A DNA stretch of 64,000 bases from Dryocosmus kuriphilus (taxonomy: Eukaryota; Arthropoda; Insecta; Hymenoptera; Cynipidae): positions 12,002,596 through 12,066,595 of the forward strand of contig CM076192.1 in NCBI GenBank assembly GCA_038277395.1, given 5' to 3'. Shown piece by piece: positions 32,931-44,879 of the stretch. Positions within the stretch are counted from its first letter, which is position 1; each line of letters opens with the position of its first letter. The notes under the pieces were generated by a model. That model saw nothing but the letters and a program-made list of their open reading frames with translations. It was not told the origin of the DNA and did no database searches. A program made the translations under genes and the position numbers.

Positions 32931-33049
32931 GGGTCTGGGGTCCCGGGTATTGGGGAATCGGTAAATTGAGGATTCTTCAGTTCTAATTAAGATAATAAAG
33001 TGATTGAAATTTGAGGCAGTTTTTTAAAATATCTGCAGTTATTTACAAA

Positions 33050-34290
33050 TTCTAAAAAGTGTGTCATTGTTTTTTTCTTCGTGCAAATTGCGATATTTGA
33101 AGACAGTTTTTACATTCTCATCAGAGAAGGTATTAGATTTATGTAAAATTTGACTTTCGCGGATTTCATGAAATCTCCACGTTTTGAGACCCCCTGAGTC
33201 AGAAAAAACGGTTTTTACGACCGTGTCTGTCTGTCTGTTGTCGTCGCTGTCGTCGTCTGTGGTCGCGATAACTTTCGAAGGACTAATCGGATTGGAGTGC
33301 GCTTTGGTACACTTCTTTAAAGGGTAAAAAGAAAGGACGAGTTCGTTAACCAGCGGTTTTTGACCAACGGTTATGGTTCTATCCATCAAAAACGGTTTTC
33401 ACAAAATCAAAAAATTCATTTTCCGGCTAAACTATGAGAGATACAAAAAAAAATGTAAGAAAGTAAAATTGTTCATCTCAAAAAAATCTACAAATTTTGT
33501 CTTAACCGTTTTTTGATAAAATGAACGGTTTTTGTTTTAATCAAGAAAACGCTATTAAAATTAAAAAACTCTGGTTTCCCGCCAAAATATTCAAGATAAA
33601 AAAAATTGGTAAAGAACAAAGTTGTTCAATTCAAAAATATCTACCAATTTTGCTTTAACCATTTTTTCATAAAATGCACGGTTTTTGTTTTAATCGATAA
33701 AACGTTATTAAAAATTAAAAATTTCAAATTTCCCGCCAAACTATGCAAGATACGCAAAAATAATAATAAACAAAGTTGTTTACCTCAAAAAGATCTACAA
33801 ATTTGCTCTCTATCATTTTTTGAGCAGACGCGTAGTTTTTGAGTTATTCGTGAAATATGTTATGAAATATAAAGAAAACCACTTTTCAGCAAAACTATGC
33901 AAGCAGAATTGTTCACCTTGGAAAGAGCTACAAAATTTATTTATAAGACTCATCGTTTTACTTTTAAGAATCGAAAACCTGTATTGTGAAAATTTGGAAA
34001 ATCTCAAAAAAACTTTACTAATCTACAATGTCTTTTAAAAAAATGTAATTATCGAGCGCGACGCGCGAGTCTCATGATGAGAATGTATTTCTTAAGGGCG
34101 ATAGAGCCTTAAGTAAAATAGTTCCTTTTGGAATTTTTAATTTAAAGGTTTATACGATCCATAAACACCGAGCGCGAAGCGCGAGTGCCAACAGACGCGC
34201 GCCTCAGGCGCGCTCATACTTCACACGAAGCGCGCGATGAGAATGTGCCCGCGAAGCGGGCAGATTTTTTGTATTGGAAAACAACAAGTG
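33050..34290 (+). repeat. Composite repeat element, copy A
   Basis: The order is a head segment (GTCTGTCTGTTGTCGTCG, then CGATAACTTTCGAAGGACTA and TTGGAGTGCGCTTTGGTACA); tandem units of about 150-170 bp at about 33415-33990, each with TTTCCCGCCAAACTATGC(A/G)AGATA, ATCTACAAATTT and a TTTTTGTTTTAATCG word; and a GC-rich tail (34050-34265) with palindromic GAGCGCGAAGCGCGAG words. Copies B (inverted) and C share the same order. No protein is encoded; short ORFs are translations of the unit. Confidence 0.65.
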
Positions 34291-35399
34291 TCTTCAAATG
34301 TGATAATTTGCATGAAGAGAAAAACAATAACGTACGGTTTAGAAATTGAAAATTATTACAGATCTTAATTAGGACTGAAGATAATATGATTTATATTTAT
34401 GTAAAAAAATTGTTACATTTTGGAAGTTTTCCAACGATAATTGGTTGCAAAATGAATTTTTCCAGATTTTCCTTACAATTTTTTTCAATAAAAAAATACT
34501 GTTCCTAAAACCTGTTTAAATTTTCCTTTAGTTAAGAGATTTTTAAGTTGAGATGTTTTGGTATATTGGTTTCAGGTTTATTAACGTACAATACTTTGAC
34601 CTTTAAAATGATCATTCATTCATTAATTAAGCTAGCATTTTTCCTTGACTCGCTTTTTTTACGTCAAACCTCGAGGATTTGAATTTTCTCGCTCATAGTA
34701 GATGTATTTTAATAAGCTATCTTAAACTTAAATAACGTCCATTAAGGACATATTAAATGAGTGCACCTATTCAAATCAACGTTCCTGCTATAAATTATAG
34801 TACACGATACACACCCACACTTAATACAAATACTTTAACAGTAGTTTGACTTCAGCTCATATAATTGGCCTTGAGTCATTTAAGTGTGTGCATTGTAAGT
34901 TAAGTGACGACAACGTGCATGTGGAATGTGAGGCGCATGAATATACAAAAAATTTTATGTTCCCTAATGTTTACTTTTATCGAAAATCGTATGGCCGAAA
35001 AGCAAATTTTCTGTAATTGTTATTAATCAGAATTGTTCATTTATCTTAGTTTTACGGAACTAGAAAGCCTACAAGAAGTTTTAAAAATGTTATCTTGAAT
35101 AATATTAAATAATGTCATTTTTGCTCGATGAGAGTAGTATGTGAAATGAGGAAAGAAATTTTTAATTTTGCTATAATCAATGTATTTTCTACATCTGACC
35201 ATTACACAGGACCACCAAAATAAAAGTTAATTGTATCGGGACCAAGAGTGGATGTTTGCCGTAGAATTTTAGTCCCTGAATCCGAATCCGGAAGCGAAAT
35301 CTTTTTATCATGTCAAGTTTTTGAGAAAATTATCGTTTTTACAAATTTTTTCGAAACAACGTAGGGCTTCGCACTCGAGTAAAGTTCGTTCAGGACGTG
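34291..35399. other. AT-rich, nothing further recognised
   Basis: Apart from the right arm of the inverted pair (34595-34715) nothing is seen. Confidence 0.3.
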
Positions 35400-36380
35400 A
35401 GATTTTTTTGCAGTATCGGTGAAAAATTAACTTTTATATTTAGTAACATTTTTCACGATTAAAAAAAAAAATTATGAGTGTCATTGAAAAACAGTCTTAA
35501 GAAAATTTGTAGATCTTTTTAGGATGAACAACATTTTTTCCTAGCATTTTTTTTTGTATTTCGCATAGCTTGTCGGGAAAATTAAATTCTTGATTTTTGT
35601 TAATAACATTGTTCAAGATTAAAACAAAAATGATGCGTCCTATCAAGAAGTGGCCTAAAGTAAAAATATGTAGACCGATTTTAGATGGATATTTTTTCTT
35701 CTAAATATTTATTTTGCATCTTGCATAGTTTCGCCGGAAAATTGAATTCTTGATGTTTAATAACATTCTTTATGATTTAAACAAAAAAACTATGTGTGTT
35801 ACAAAAAAAGTGGTATAAAGCAAATTTGTAGATTTTTTGAAAATAAACAACTCTGCTTGTTAACATTTTTTCTCGTATTTCGCATAGTTTGTCGGGTAAA
35901 TAAAATTTTTGTATTTTTATTAATAAAATTGATCACAATTAAAATAAAAACTATGCATCTTATTGACAAATGATTTAAAGAATATTTATAGATCTTTTTT
36001 AGATAAACAACTTTGCTTATTAACATTTTTTTCATTTATTGCATAGTTTTGCTGAAAAGTAGATTTTTTTATATTTAATAATATTTTTCACGATTGACTC
36101 AAAAACCATGCGTCTTGTAACAAATAGTATAAAGTAAATTTGTAAATATTTTTAGGTGAACAACTTTGCTTCTTAACTTTATTTTCGTATCTCGCATAGT
36201 TTTCCCGGAAAATTTAATGTTTGATTTTTGAAAAGCGTTTTCGATAAAACCAGAACTGTTGTTCAAAAAACGCTAATTAAAGAATTTGACATATCTTTTT
36301 AGGCTTTAAAAAAGTGTGCCAAAGTGTAATCCAATCCGATTAGTCTTTCGAAAGTTATTCGCTATTAAGGTGCGTTTTCA
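35400..36380 (-). repeat. Composite repeat element, copy B (inverted)
   Basis: Five or more units of the composite repeat lie in reverse complement, recognisable by GCATAGTTT(T/G)(C/G)CGGGAAAA, AAATTTGTAGATCTTTTT and ACAAC(T)TTTGCTT. They are followed at 36300-36380 by the inverted head (AAGTGTGCCAAAGTGTAATC, then CCGATTAGTCTTTCGAAAG). The GC-rich tail block of copies A and C is missing on its left. Confidence 0.6.
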
Positions 36381-38273
36381 TACAGCGAGTTACTCGCTGC
36401 GAGTAGACGTCACGTGGTACTTTTGCGAGTAGATGCGAATACGATGACTCTGACGATGAGAAAGAGAGATAGATAGATGCAAATACGCACACAAAAGTAA
36501 ATAGGTTAGATTTCTGGTGAAAGTAAACGAACCTTGATATATAAAATTACATTATGTGAAATAATTCTCCTCACTTACTTGGTGTTCCTCGTTTGATTCG
36601 TACGACTCATCCATTATTAATAAATAATAATATTATTTATATATTTTTCCTTAATATTGGATAGTGGATTTCACGAGTACTCGCAAAGAGCTTAAATAAT
36701 CCAGCTTGCTGCATGAAAACGCACCTTTACAAACGACAATGGCAACGATATAGCTATCTTAAACAAAAAGGTTCAAGCTTTAATTTGAGTCCTATTGGAA
36801 GTCCCTAGAACTTCAGGTTTGCTCCATACGTTGTTTCAAAGAAATTTCCAAAAAAATCAATTTTCTCAAAAACTTGACGTGATAGAAAGGATTGCGCTTC
36901 CGGATTCGGGTTCAGCGACTAAGAATCTACAGGAAACACCTACTTTTGGTCGGGTTATAATTAACCATTACTGTTGTTATCATATTTTAGAGAAAAAAGG
37001 AAAATAGTAAGTATAATGAATTTATTAAGTCTCGTTTTAATACGAGTGTCTTCTTTTCTATTAAAGTTACTTTTTAAGGTAAAATTGAGTTAAATGTATT
37101 TTATTCCTAAAGATTTTTTATTCTTTTTTAATGAAATAATAATTAATCGATAATAATTATCGATTAGGTACTAAAGAATAATAATTAGTGCTCGTTGTTG
37201 GAACTTGGATCGGTAAACAGGTTCCAATAATAATTCACTTTATTTTTTGTGTAATCTTTATGAAAACTTATGAAATGTTTTGAAATTTTTGTAAAATCTT
37301 TGTGAAATCTTTTGAAATCTCAAAATTGAAAAAAAAAATCAACAAGATTCCAAGGATTTCTCAAAGATTTATTTATTCTTTGATTTACGTAAGATTTTAG
37401 ACCAAGTTGACTTTTATCAAAGCTTTTACACATGAGAAGATCTGCCTTCGGTTGTAGTTTAGAACGCATGCACTGATTTTTTTTCTAAAAGTGTTTTCCC
37501 TTTAAATTTCAAGGTCTTACCTACTCAAATTTTTATTAAAATAAAAAAAATTAGTTCCAGTTTAGGATACGCTCAAATCAGTTAAAAAAAAATTCGTTTC
37601 TTCTTTAATTTATTTTTGAAACTATAAGTTTCAGCTACAGAAAAGATTAAGAACAAAGATTTGTCTTTTTGCGGACAACAGGTTTTATTTCTGTTGGTAC
37701 TTTTGCACCAAATATCCATTTTATGGACAATATTTCACTTTATGTTGTTAAGGAAATGATATTTGTCCAATATTTGGCTTAGAGCATGATTTTTAGATAC
37801 TACATTATAGAGGGTGACCCCAAAACATCACTTTCAAAATTCCTTGACTTTTCTTTGATTTTTCCATTACCAGTTTATTATTTTTCCTGACTAATAGTAG
37901 ATCAATAGAGTTTCTTCGGGTTTTAGGTAATACATTTCCTGGAGCATACAAAGTTATCGGATACATTCTAGATATAGTAAGGAATTTTTTAGAAAATTTT
38001 AAAATTTTGAATCAAGTGAAAATTCGAATTTTAAAATATGGTGACCTACAAATGGCTATAGCTTCTTTGGAATTAATTTTTTTATTTAGAACGACGTTCC
38101 TTCGGTTTCAGATAGTAAATTTCCCGAAGAATAACAATTTTTCGACATTCGAGGAGTAACAGGGAATTATTTAGAGCAGTTTGGTCAAGTAAAAATTCGA
38201 ATTTGTCAGTGGTGGCTACAGCCTCTTCGGAATTTATTATATTCTCATCTAAATGAGCAGATATTATTTCGAA
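36381..38273. other. AT-rich, with a TTGAAATTTT-type simple repeat at about 37250-37400
   Basis: A short stretch of GAAATCTTTTGAAATCTCAA words is the reverse-complement equivalent of the large minisatellite at 44.9-45.8 kb. A TTTTAG-AGAAAAAAGGAAAATA-GTAAGTAT arrangement at about 36990-37015 looks like acceptor, 16-nt segment and donor, but no phase argument supports it. Confidence 0.3.
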
Positions 38274-38870
38274 AATAATTAATTGAAAACGATGTAATTT
38301 TAATAACACTTCCAGACTATGTGATATTATTCATTTTTATCAGAGGAGTTTTCGAAAAGCAGAATTCTACCTTATCTTAACTCATGATAATTTCGTGATT
38401 TTTAAAAACGCGACGTAAAAAAAGTTCTAAAAAATTCACCGTGGACCGGGTTTGAACCGGCAACCTTTGCATCTCCGGTGAGACGCTCTACCAATTAAGC
38501 CATCACGGCACAACAGTAAAATCTTTGGAACTTGTATTTGCAGAATCTCAGTTTCTTAAGATACATTGATGATTTTGATTCACGAAAGCTAGTTAAGCGT
38601 GTGATAATATTGATGATGAATTTTAGATCTTGAAAGATCAATTTTAACGTCTGGGTATATTTAAATATTTTGAAAATTATTAATTGAAAATGATGTAATT
38701 TTAATAACACTTCCAGACTATGTGATCTTATTAATTTTATCACAGGAGTTTTCGAAAAGCGGAATTCTACCTTATCTTAACACATGATAATTTCGCGATT
38801 TTTAAAAACGCTACGTAAAACAAGTTCTAAAAAATTCACCGTGGACTGGTTTGGACTGGCAGGTATTAGT
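38274..38870. repeat. Direct duplication, about 410 bp apart, carrying a tRNA-like segment
   Basis: The segments 38274-38445 and 38690-38855 match closely (shared TAATAACACTTCCAGACTAT, TCGAAAAGC(A/G)GAATTCTACC, TTCTAAAAAATTCACCGTGG). The left copy continues into a full tRNA-like sequence. In the right copy it breaks off a few bases into that sequence, at TTGGACTGGCAGG. The tRNA-like part is therefore a component of a dispersed repeat. Confidence 0.65.
38438..38509 (-). tRNA. tRNA-like sequence or tRNA-derived repeat, not a canonical tRNA
   Basis: On the minus strand a 72-nt cloverleaf-like unit starts GCCGTGA and ends CCACGGT. It has an A box TGGCTTAATTGG, a good D arm (GCTT..GAGC) and a T arm GCCGG-TTCAAAC-CCGGT (B box with changes). 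The anticodon region GTCTCACCGGAGATGC folds best as a seven-pair stem with a four-base loop, not five pairs with seven bases, so no anticodon can be assigned. It may be an internal pol III promoter in a SINE-like repeat. Confidence 0.45.
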
Positions 38871-38879
38871 TTTACGTGA

Positions 38880-40205
38880 AAACTGACTTTCGCGGATTTC
38901 ATGAAATCTCGACGTTTCAAGATCTCCTTAATCCAAAAAAACAGGTTTTTAAAATGTGAAAACTGACTTTCGCGGGTTTCATGAAATATGGACGATTCAA
39001 GACCCCCTCAATCCGAAAAATCAGGTTTTACGTTGACGTCTGTCTATTGTTGTCGTCGTCGTTGTCGTTGTTGTCGGCTGTGTACCGGATAACGTTCGAA
39101 AGACTATTCGGATTCGATTGCGCTTTGGCATACTTTTTTAAGGCTTAAAAAGAAATGATGAGTTCGTGAACCAGTTAAGAAACAAAGTTATTCATCTCAA
39201 AAGGATCTACAAATTTTCTTTATACCATTTTTGTATAAGAGCATAGTTTTTAAATTATTCTTGAAAAGTATTAATATAAAAAATCAACTTTTCAGCAAAA
39301 CTATGCGAGATACGAAAAAAAATGTTAAAAAGAAAAATTGTTTATTTAAAAAATATCTAGATATTTTCCTCATAACATTGTTAAGACGCATATTTTTCGT
39401 TTTAATCGTAAACAATGTTATTAATCAAAATCAAAGATTCAGTTTTCCCGACAAACTATGCGAGATATGCAAAAAATGTTAAGAAGGAAAGTCGTTTTTT
39501 TCTAAAAAGATCTACAAATTTGCTTTATATGTACTTTTTTTTTTGATAACATATAGTTTTTCTTTTAGTCGTCAACATTTTTATTAAACATCAAGAATTC
39601 AGTTTTCTGGCGAAACAATGCGAGATGCAAAAACAAAGTTGAGAAGAAAAATGATTCACCTCAAAAAAGTCTTCATATTTGCTTCAGACCATTTTTTGAT
39701 AGGATGCATAGTTTTTGTTTTAATCTTGAACAATGTTATTAATAAAAATCAAGAATTCAATTTTCCCGCCAAACTATGCGAGATACGAAAAGGATGTTAA
39801 AAAAAAAGTTGTTCATCTTACAAAGATCTGAAAATTTTTTTGAGATTTTTTTTTATGACCCACATAGTTTTTGTTGTAATCGTGATAAATGTGACTAAAA
39901 ATAAAATATTTAATTTTTCAGCCAGACTCCAAACAAAATTTTACGTTGTGGACAAACTGTATTCGAGTGCGAAGCGCGAGATACGCGATGAAAATGTATT
40001 TGTTAAAGCCGAAGGAAATTTAGCAAAAAATTCAAAATTACCCAATTACATTGGTCATTGGTTAGATATTTCATTTTAAAAGGTTTATAAGCACAAATGT
40101 AAGGGAATGCACAAATACCGAGCGCGAAGCGTGAGTTTTGACAGGTGCTCGCCCCAGGTGCGCCTATATTTCGCGCGCAGCGTGCGAGATTTTTTTTATT
40201 TAAGC
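38880..40205 (+). repeat. Composite repeat element, copy C
   Basis: Head (GTTGTCGTCGTCGTTGTCG, TAACGTTCGAAAGACTATTC), about five tandem units (39171-39930) with ATGCGAGATACG and ATCTACAAATTT, and a GC-rich tail (39955-40195) with GAGTGCGAAGCGCGAG, GAGCGCGAAGCGTGAG and CGCGCGCAGCGTGCGAG. The order is as in copy A. A (TA)n tract follows. Confidence 0.65.
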
Positions 40206-40214
40206 TGTATGTAC

Positions 40215-40278
<64 letters not shown>

Positions 40279-40288
40279 GTATATGTAT
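40215..40288. repeat. (TA)n microsatellite
   Basis: A nearly pure TA tract with a TATG-containing end. Confidence 0.9.
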
Positions 40289-40383
40289 AAGTATAATGCA
40301 AATACATAACTAAATTAATCGTCTTCATTGTCTTCGTCAATGACGGGATAGATATTCTGTTTTGTAAATAAATCACTGAGGAT

Positions 40384-40895
40384 TTAAGCTGTTTTTACAA
40401 TTTTTGATAAATATCTTGCATATGAAAGGTAATATACAGTAGCTGCTATGTGTGAGCAACATCCAACAGTCCTTCGGCCATTAGCACATTCGCAGGAATA
40501 TCGTTTAATGCCTGAAACACCGATACTGTTTTTTGGCACGTATTCAACGAAACATCTGTAGATTTTGCGAGAGATATGCCGTGACTGAGTTTTAATTTTT
40601 AGGATGTTCGTCATATCCTTAATAAATTGCAGATTTATGGATCCATCTTCTTGCTCCATCTCTGCTAAGTATGATACTGTCTGTGAGATTCGATATGAGC
40701 CAGTAAATAGGACTTTCAATTCTTTCTGTGTCATTTCCAGGAAGTCAGTAATATCGTTGGACGAAAAAGTTTGGAAAATAATTTTATTGCGAAACCACTC
40801 ATTTTCCTCGGCTTTCTTCGCCAGCTGTTCTCGAGACCCTTCTGCTGTTTCATCCTTTGAACAATTTCGTCTGAAAATTCTTTGTCATCAAACTT
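40384..40895 (-). pseudogene. SWIM-type zinc-finger protein fragment, probably transposase-derived
   Basis: The frame 40734-40384 ends with YSCECANGRRTVGCCSHIAA, matching C-x-C-x(n)-C-x-H of SWIM zinc fingers, preceded by KELKVLFTGSYRISQTVSYL. Upstream the same frame extends to about 40835 (AKKAEENEWFRNKIIFQTFS). Another frame continues DDKEFSDEIVQRMKQQK to about 40895, so one frameshift breaks it. SWIM fingers occur at the C-terminus of several transposase families and I infer that origin. The fragment abuts the Tc1 remnant head-to-head. Confidence 0.45.
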
Positions 40896-40899
40896 CCTA

Positions 40900-41690
40900 T
40901 GTTTGTAAATGGAAAAAGCATATGCTTCGTCTGCAGATTCTACTGCGGCTGCGAGAAGCCAAAGCTAAGCTAGCGGCGAAGGGACTAGAGGTTAGTATAA
41001 ACACCATAAGACGCAGATTAGCTGAGGCAAAAGTACAGTACCGTAGCATGAGGCAGAAACCCCTGCTCTCAGAGGTTCACATGCAAAAACGGTTGGAATG
41101 GGCTACGGAAAATAATGATCGCGATTGTTCAAATGTAATTTTTTTCCGACGAAGCGTCCTTTTGGGCATGGGTTCCCATAAAACGTGCCTGGCCAGGCTG
41201 TCGTGAGCGATTCCTCCAGCGAACTGTTAAACACCCCATAAAGGTCCATGTTTGGGGATGCTTCTCACAGCGCGGTTTTGGCTGTTTATTAGAGCTTCTT
41301 ACTGAGAACCTGAACGCTCAAAGAATGGTCAAAATCTACAAACATGGTCTTCAGAAGTCTGCAGGAAAGATGTTTGGAGCCAAAAATGAGGTTTGGATCC
41401 TTCAAGAGGACAACGGCCCTAAACATCGCAGTCGCCTCTGCACGAGCTGGAAAGCGGAAAATTGCGTCGTGACCTTGGACTGGCCTTCACAATCTCCTGA
41501 TGCAAATCCAATTGAAAATGTGTGGAGTGTCGTTAAGAGAAAACTTGCAGAAAGGCGTGTAATCACCCTCAAGCAGCTCTCTGGACGAATTAGAGAGGTA
41601 TGGCGCTCTGTATCTTCAGAATATGCCGAAAAACTAGTCGAGAGCATGCCCAGAAGGTGCCAGGCCATTATCTAGAATAACGGCGATTGG
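40900..41690 (+). pseudogene. Tc1-type transposase, N-terminally truncated, frameshifted
   Basis: The plus strand reads LREAKAKLAAKGLEVSINTI, RRRLAEAKVQYRSMRQKPLL, EVHMQKRLEWATENNDRD and, across a frameshift near 41148, the first catalytic aspartate as DEASFWA. Next come KHPIKVHVWGCFSQRGFG, WILQEDNGPKHRSR (second D) and SPDANPIENVWSVVKRKLAE (catalytic E), giving DD34E as in Tc1 elements. The terminal helix ends SMPRRCQAII at a stop near 41675. The paired DNA-binding half is missing. DDE enzymes of this group cut and paste at TA sites. Confidence 0.85.
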
Positions 41691-42751
41691 AAGGTTTATT
41701 AAGTAGAGTCCGCCCTGATTTTTAAAGCGTTTTTTCATGGGAAAAAAGAAAAATGAAGTTTTCTTCGAAACTTTTCGAGAAAATGCGTACCTTGTCTTGT
41801 AGAACAGAATGTACATTTTAGGGACCAAAGAAACTCTTTTTTTTATCTATCAAGTACCCTTTTGATCATTCTCGCAAAAATATATTCTGATACCTGAAAT
41901 CTGAGCATGATGTAGGAAAAAAATGGTGAGTATTCAAAAAGTCCATGGAATTTCTTTCCAATTTTTTTTTAAACTACCTTAATACTCTGTGTAATATATA
42001 TTTGAACCATCAAAATCGGTTAAGCCAATTTATAGAAAATTAAGTTTCTTTATTTTTCATAATTTGTTCATAACTTTTATAAAAAAAATTTTATTAAGTT
42101 GACACTTGGGGTAAATTATTTCTATAATAATTGTAAATTATCCACAGAATATGGACCAAATCTGGGTGGGGGCACCCAGATCATGCTTACTCTGCTGCGG
42201 CCTTATTTAGAAAATTTTGAATTTCGTGTTGAGTGAAAACGTGAATTTCCTCGAGGGTGGGCCATAAATCAGTAGATATTTCCCCCGTGACAATTTTCTT
42301 CTTTATAAAGGGCGTGCCGTGACTCCTCCTTCGAGGAGCCCCCTAGACTGAATGGCAAAAATATATTTCACTATTTATTTTCAGATTTATTGAAATCATT
42401 GTCTTCACTACTAAACAATTGATAAACTGGCATTTTTCTTAAAATAAAAAATTACCCTGTATTATCTTAGTACTTTTTTTGTTCATTTTTTTGTCACCAT
42501 GAATTTCCTTTGAATTTATAGTTGATAGTTCAAAAGTTTCTCTCAAAAACTACAAAATTAGTAAATGATATTTTAATTGTATTGTATTGCATTTTTCGCG
42601 TCACTAGTGCACCTTTCTCATTTTGCAAGTAGTTTCTGTTGATTTCGCAATCTTCGTGAAATTAGTTTCTATTGTCGCAATATTCCGTTATTTCTCAGTC
42701 AGGTACACATTTGATAAGCCCCGTGTTTTCACGGACTACATTGTCAATCAG
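41691..42751. other. Non-coding; short hairpin near 42162-42185
   Basis: ATCTGGGTG and CACCCAGAT pair around a GGG loop. The rest is AT-rich, and the first 150 bases could be the 3' end of the Tc1 element. Confidence 0.35.

Positions 42752-42814
<63 letters not shown>
42752..42814. repeat. Poly-C run of 63 bases
   Basis: An uninterrupted C homopolymer of 63 nt in an otherwise AT-rich region. The exact length is likely uncertain, because sequencing and replication both slip on such tracts. A proline ORF over it is not a gene. Confidence 0.95.
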
Positions 42815-42815
<1 letters not shown>

Positions 42816-42987
42816 AGACTTTGCTGATCCTATACCCCAGCGGCTGTGTCCGTCTTTTATAATATCTGTACTGCTGTTAACCTAGAATACTTTTGTAGTG
42901 CACAAGGAAAATCGCAGTTAAACTCATGTATAGTACAGCGGACTTAAGTTCGATTTTGAGCCAGAGGGAATCATACCGGACTATGTA

Positions 42988-43110
42988 ATTGTGGGATTAC
43001 ATGGGATTACACGCAATTGCACAAGGCTATATGGGATTGCACAAGATTATGTCGGATTACATAGGATTACAAATGGGATTACGCAGGATTACAGGGATTA
43101 CACGGGATTA
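42988..43110. repeat. GGATTACA-type minisatellite, about 11-bp unit
   Basis: Imperfect head-to-tail copies of (A/T)GGGATTACAC(A/G) with substitutions (for example CAAGATTATGTC). The unit is degenerate at both ends. Confidence 0.7.
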
Positions 43111-43347
43111 AAATTAAAGACCACAACTGAAATCATTAATAAAATAAGAGATTGTGTCGTATACAAGCCAAAATTCAAAGAATATTCCATTTTTTAATTA
43201 TTTAGCTGTGTATATTTCAATTAAAAACTGTTCGACTTCTAATACTTTTTTAAAAACTTTATACAATACTTATAACCACCACTTTCTTTTCTTACTTAAA
43301 TTGAAATTTTGGGTTTACATAATCTCAAACTAAATTAATCAAACACC

Positions 43348-44875
43348 GGGCGCCAGATCTATCATAGATCAATTCAAAAGAACTTATCAAATTTAAGTTC
43401 AAACGATTTATTATTTCCCGATTTAGTCCAACTCAGCTCTTAGTTAGTCATTGGTAGTGAGGGGGGAGGTTCTAAATTTTGAAAAGATTATCCTAAATTA
43501 TATTAAAATGAATACCTTAAATCAATTTGTTAACAAACAATTTGTTTAATATTTAACATTGTTCAGTAGTTTTGAATTTAGATTAAAGACAAAACAAATA
43601 TAATAGATTCTTCCATACATTTTAAATGACGAAGCTAAATTAAAGTTAGGACCTTTTCGTCCGGTAATTCGGACTTGGCAAACGTTAAGCAAAATTCATA
43701 ATTGAAAACAAACCAATTTCGCTCAAAAGAAAAGGATTCAGTGAGAACCTCTGTGTCGAGTCGAACTATTTCTCACATCTCAAAAGAAATTTATAAATGA
43801 AACACACACAAAATATTTCGACCAGATATCTCAAACTTCTCATTTGGATTTTATACAATAAAGTCTTACCAGACTCGACGACAAGTAACAAAATTAATTC
43901 TCAATTAATCCAGTATTCCGCTTATTGAATTCCGGGCTCTAAAAGAAATACACTTGACTTAAAAGGAAGACATTTAAATCAAAATCTTGGAGCGAATATT
44001 GGAACTTGTTTCTGCTTCGGAAGTTGCCGACGAAAAGGTGGAAAATGGTGGAATTTTTTTGTCTGCTCGACAAAGTCGCTCACTTAGTTACCAATAAGGT
44101 TTTGTTTCTTCTCTGATTGGCCAATGGTAACTAATTTCTGTTGATTCTAAGCATATTTTCCGCGCCATGTTCTTAGATGATGCAAATAAATATTTTCTAA
44201 ATTATTGAATGAAACATTCAATTAATTCGATGTAGTTGGTAATTCTTCGTAGTACTTCTCCAGATTTAACATATTGAACAGGGTGCTAAACACGAGCATC
44301 AATGATTAAAATCATGGGCCCGTGGCAAAAGAAGATTCAAACAGCACTTGAATATACGAAGAATCTTCCAAGATATGGCAATTCTGAATTTCACTCCAGG
44401 TGAAGAAGTCAAAAGTATTCGAAGGCACCAGCAAATATACAGATGACAATCCAAAATTCTCCAAAACAACGCTTGAGAATATGACCAGGAAATAATTACT
44501 TTATCATGAACTAGGTTAGGATGTAAGGCGGGAAGATTCAAATATACCAAAACTCAGGAAACAGTCATTAATTCCAAATTTCTAAAGTAGAAGTTTTCTT
44601 GTAGATGTTCTCAAAAGTCGAGCTCCAAAACGTAATTACATAAAATAAGGAAGAAAAACAAACGTAATTAATTCTTAAAATTAAAAGATCCAAATTAATG
44701 TCCCAAGTTTCGAAATACCGTGCAGCTTCCGAAATCGCAAAATCCAATAATATGTTTTCAGAATATAATTAGGAAATTAATACAGATTCAGATACTTGGA
44801 ATAACTAATTTTAAATTTAGAAAAATATTGAATTCTTGTGAGCTGTAAAATTTATTAAAAATTTACGGCGTCACA
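43348..44875 (-). other. Possible LTR followed by a lysine-tRNA-type primer-binding site
   Basis: On the minus strand a TGTGACGCCG-type start is at 44875. The string TGGCGCCCGGTG occurs at 43355-43344, where TGGCGCCC is what a lysine tRNA 3' end would prime. The 1.5 kb between could be one LTR, but it does not end in CA, no second LTR is seen, and no element proteins are nearby. Otherwise the stretch is AT-rich without a gene. Confidence 0.25.
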
Positions 44876-44879
44876 TACT

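Larger units (their letters stand above)
32690..34715. repeat. Inverted pair around composite repeat copy A
   Basis: The segment 32690-32815 recurs in reverse complement at 34595-34715 (shared words GATCATTCATT, AAAATTCGA/CAAATCCTCG, TTTTAAAGGTCAAAGTAT). The pair brackets the composite repeat copy A, suggesting the arms belong to the same element or to the site into which it inserted. Confidence 0.5.

Noticed and set aside
34845..34897. Exon between AACAG and GTAAGTTA
   Set aside because: The only frame without stops enters in phase 2, which does not match the phase-1 exit of the 31722 exon.
36990..37015. 16-nt micro-exon
   Set aside because: Acceptor and donor words are present but too little sequence and no phase support.
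42623..42862. ORF with a long proline run
   Set aside because: The run is the poly-C tract; no real gene signal surrounds it.
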